Source of the DNA: JASSUD01 sp031963445 | GTDB lineage: Bacteria; Pseudomonadota; Gammaproteobacteria; Burkholderiales; Burkholderiaceae | Reading direction: 5' to 3' | Assembly (NCBI GenBank): GCA_031963445.1 | Contig: JASSUH010000001.1 | Location: 186,001 to 250,000, forward strand | DNA: 64,000 nucleotides | Part shown: positions 62,345 through 64,000 of the stretch, in pieces | Layout of the letters: every line of letters starts with the position of its first letter | Position numbering within the stretch: the first letter of the stretch is position 1 | Program-made: the position numbers and the translations under genes | Notes under the pieces: model-generated | What the model was told of the DNA's origin: nothing | What the model saw: only the letters and a program-made list of their open reading frames with translations | Database searches by the model: none

Positions 62345-62451
62345 TAAGAACCTATTTAGGGTTTTCCTAGTGGCCTTGCGCCGCCGCAGACAGTACAAGG
62401 CGTACGGCAAGGCGGCGCAAGGGCGCTAGGGAAGGCCTAAATAGGTTCTTA
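62345..62451. repeat. Family A palindromic repeat, copy 8 (ends in metK stop)
   Basis: Full copy, orientation as copy 1: TAAGAACCTATTTAGGG to CCTAAATAGGTTCTTA, the most symmetrical termini in the window (TA on each side of AGAACC/GGTTCT). The right end supplies the metK TAA stop (TA plus A). Confidence 0.9.
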
Positions 62452-63627
62452 AGCTGCAGCCTCTAAGCCCGCGGCCTGAGCTAAAGCTTGCGCTTTATCG
62501 GTCGCTTCCCAGGTAAATTCAGGCTCTTCACGGCCAAAATGCCCGTAAGCGGCGGTTTTTTCATAAATTGGGCGCAATAGATCCAGCATTTGAATAATGC
62601 CTTTCGGGCGCAAATCAAAATGCGTGCGCACTAGCTCAGTAATCGTGGCATCCGATACCCGACCCGTGCCAAATGTATTGACCATCACCGAGGTGGGCTG
62701 CGCTACGCCAATCGCGTAAGACACCTGGATTAAGCAACGCGAAGCTAAGCCTGCTGCGACTATATTCTTCGCTAGATAACGTCCAGCATAGGCTGCCGAG
62801 CGGTCAACTTTAGAGGGGTCTTTGCCAGAGAACGCGCCGCCGCCATGTGGTGCAGCGCCACCATAGGTATCGACAATAATTTTGCGGCCAGTTAGCCCAC
62901 AATCCCCTTGCGGACCGCCAATAACAAAACGGCCAGTTGGGTTCACTAAAAACTTAATATCGTTTTTAATCAGCTCAAGCGGCAGCACAGGTTTAATAAT
63001 TTCTTCAATCACCGCTTCACGCAGCCTAGCCAGCTCAATGTCTGGCGCATGCTGGGTTGAGAGCACCACGGTATCAATACTGTAAGGCTTGTCATTCACG
63101 TAGCGCACGCTAACCTGCGCTTTTGCGTCTGGCCTAAGCCAAGGCAGACGGCCATCACGCCGCAAATCGGCTTGGCGTTCCACCAGTCGATGCGCTAAAT
63201 GGATAGGCAATGGCATGAGTTCCGCGGTTTCATCGCACGCATAGCCAAACATCAAACCTTGATCTCCTGCACCCTGATCTAGATTGTCGTCATGCGCAGA
63301 ATCGACGCCTTGTGCAATATCAGGCGATTGCTTGTCATAAGCTACGAGCACAGTACAGCCACGGTAATCAATGCCGTAACTGATGTCATCGTAACCAATG
63401 CGTTTGATGGTATCGCGTGCCACTTGCGTGTAGTCAACATTTGCGTCAGTGGTAATCTCACCGGCGAGCATGACTAAACCTGTGTTGCAGAGTGTTTCTG
63501 CAGCAACGCGTGCGTATTTGTCTTGCGTAAGAATAGCGTCGAGAATCGCATCGGAAATTTGATCGGCTACCTTATCAGGATGCCCTTCTGATACAGACTC
63601 TGACGTAAAGAGATAATCGCTAGCCAC
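62449..63627 (-). CDS. metK: S-adenosylmethionine synthetase
   Basis: Makes SAM from methionine and ATP. 392 residues. Motifs ESVSEGHPDKVADQISDAIL, GAGDQGLMFGYACDET, FVIGGPQGDCGLTGRK, GGGAFSGKDPSKVDRSAAYA, DLRPKGIIQMLDL. The start codon is GTG at 63627 (GTG GCT AGC GAT), with GGAGG nine bases upstream; the choice is clear because the N-terminus matches relatives. A leader of up to about 300 bases with several hairpins precedes it. Confidence 0.98.
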   Translation of the reverse strand: MASDYLFTSESVSEGHPDKVADQISDAILDAILTQDKYARVAAETLCNTGLVMLAGEITTDANVDYTQVARDTIKRIGYDDISYGIDYRGCTVLVAYDKQSPDIAQGVDSAHDDNLDQGAGDQGLMFGYACDETAELMPLPIHLAHRLVERQADLRRDGRLPWLRPDAKAQVSVRYVNDKPYSIDTVVLSTQHAPDIELARLREAVIEEIIKPVLPLELIKNDIKFLVNPTGRFVIGGPQGDCGLTGRKIIVDTYGGAAPHGGGAFSGKDPSKVDRSAAYAGRYLAKNIVAAGLASRCLIQVSYAIGVAQPTSVMVNTFGTGRVSDATITELVRTHFDLRPKGIIQMLDLLRPIYEKTAAYGHFGREEPEFTWEATDKAQALAQAAGLEAAA

Positions 63628-63639
63628 TTTTGCCCTCCA

Positions 63640-63947
63640 TGAAAGCCGGTAGATTAAGCCTATTAGCGTAACCCTTAGAGTTGGCCCATCAATCTGCTAA
63701 AAAACCGTGATTGAACAGTCAATTCATAGGGCAAAAGCAAGACGGGCATCAAACAAGCCCGCACAGAGAAAGGAGGTTGGATACAGCGCATATAGAAAGG
63801 TACGCTGCTTTGCTGACCCTCAAGCTCTGCCCCTGAACGTAGCCGACCTCGAGGAGAAGTGACGACGCTTTAGCGGATTTTGCTCGCGATGCTCATCGCG
63901 CTCGCCCCGCAAGTTGTCTATTAAGTAGGCGAAGTCGGTATTATAAC
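63640..63947 (-). promoter_or_regulatory. Structured leader region upstream of metK
   Basis: Noncoding. Read leftward: TATAAT at 63945-63940 (possible -10; no good -35); CCGACTTCG (63938-63930) can pair with CGAGGTCGG (63851-63843), the one G-U pair being allowed only on this strand; a hairpin CGCGATG/CATCGCG at 63885-63900; and CGGGC/GCCCG at 63743-63761 followed by TCTTGCTTTTG, terminator-like. If the TATAAT is real, its start site would cut into the outer stem, so the two readings conflict. Not a SAM-I, SAM-II or SAH riboswitch as far as I can tell. Confidence 0.35.
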
Positions 63948-63972
63948 GGCTTCAAAAGGTCTGCATAGACCT

Positions 63973-64000
63973 TAGAATCTATCTACAAATCGCCTAAAAG
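63973..64000. repeat. Left arm of a second family C repeat, cut by the window edge
   Basis: AGAATCTATCTACAAATCGC followed by CTAAAAG matches the left arm of the family C repeat at 17691 nearly base for base. The rest is outside the window. It is preceded by a hairpin AAGGTCT/AGACCTT at 63956-63973. Confidence 0.7.

Noticed and set aside
650..62451. Repeated units reminiscent of a CRISPR array
   Set aside because: The repeats are dispersed over the window, palindromic and vary in length, with no regular spacers and no cas genes.
836..62451. Family A and B repeats as ordinary rho-independent terminators
   Set aside because: They lie at gene ends and form strong stems, but lack U-tracts after the stems and also occur in divergent promoter gaps; a termination role remains possible but is not shown.
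63843..63938. SAH riboswitch on the plus strand (CGAGGAG near 63849)
   Set aside because: Only the CGAGGAG string resembles the motif; the rest of the conserved core is missing, and the outer stem pairs properly only on the minus strand.
1..64000. tRNA or rRNA genes
   Set aside because: No T-loop or rRNA-like conserved stretches were noticed by eye; a tRNAscan run would settle this.

Overview
The window looks like a stretch of a betaproteobacterial (Burkholderiales) chromosome with signs of a host-restricted life. The gene order hrcA-hemH-grpE-dnaK-dnaJ with nadK-recN divergent, then yhdP-nitrilase-tldD-aroG, yggS-proC-ubiA-recG-queA-tgt-yajC-secDF, and ctaC-ctaD-coxIII-SURF1-ctaA-ctaB, is the Burkholderia-type backbone. 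Against free-living relatives the base composition is lower in GC, several expected neighbours are missing (arcB/arcD, the cox11/ctaG assembly gene), and AT-rich genes for ankyrin or serine-rich proteins sit between housekeeping genes. This fits an endosymbiont of the fungus-associated Mycoavidus/Glomeribacter group, but that placement is inference from gene order and style, not from a marker comparison.

Layout: 1-9.1 kb, heat-shock cluster, hemH, nadK, recN. 9.1-11.3 kb, arginine deiminase and carbamate kinase. 11.6-23.3 kb, OmpW-like porin, giant AsmA/YhdP-like protein, nitrilase, TldD, two tandem DAHP synthases, YggS, ProC. 23.4-26.6 kb, ubiA and recG. 27-28.4 kb, an effector-like gene with a TTCG-N16-TTCG (hrpII/PIP-type) motif upstream. 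28.7-35.7 kb, queA, tgt, a DUF1016 nuclease gene inserted in reverse orientation, yajC, secD, secF. 36-41.8 kb, an Rpn-type nuclease, cytochrome b561, two PqiA halves, PqiB, PqiC. 41.8-47.6 kb, an orphan effector-like gene, a GT39-type glycosyltransferase, a short metG and an ankyrin protein. 47.9-56.5 kb, heme A synthesis and the aa3-type cytochrome oxidase block, all leftward except one small membrane protein. 56.5-64 kb, a BioC-like methyltransferase, comF, trmL, another orphan gene, gpsA, secB, metK.

The most striking content is a dense network of short palindromic repeats in nearly every intergenic gap. Family A (about 105 bp; termini AGAACYTGTTTAGG / CCTAAACARGTTCT; both orientations) has 8 full copies and several relics. 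Family B (about 80-190 bp; built on GTTGGGGT...ACCCCAAC hairpins, termini AGAGCYTGTTCANGATC) has 12 copies and often abuts A. Family C (about 140 bp, termini GAACCTGTCTACAAAT) forms the 3' end of the nitrilase gene and begins again at the right edge. A fourth element (D) lies in frame inside comF. In eight genes the A or B terminus begins inside the stop codon: T+AG, TA+A or TG+A recreate TAG, TAA or TGA while the protein C-terminus stays normal. No transposase, CRISPR array, rRNA or tRNA gene was seen.
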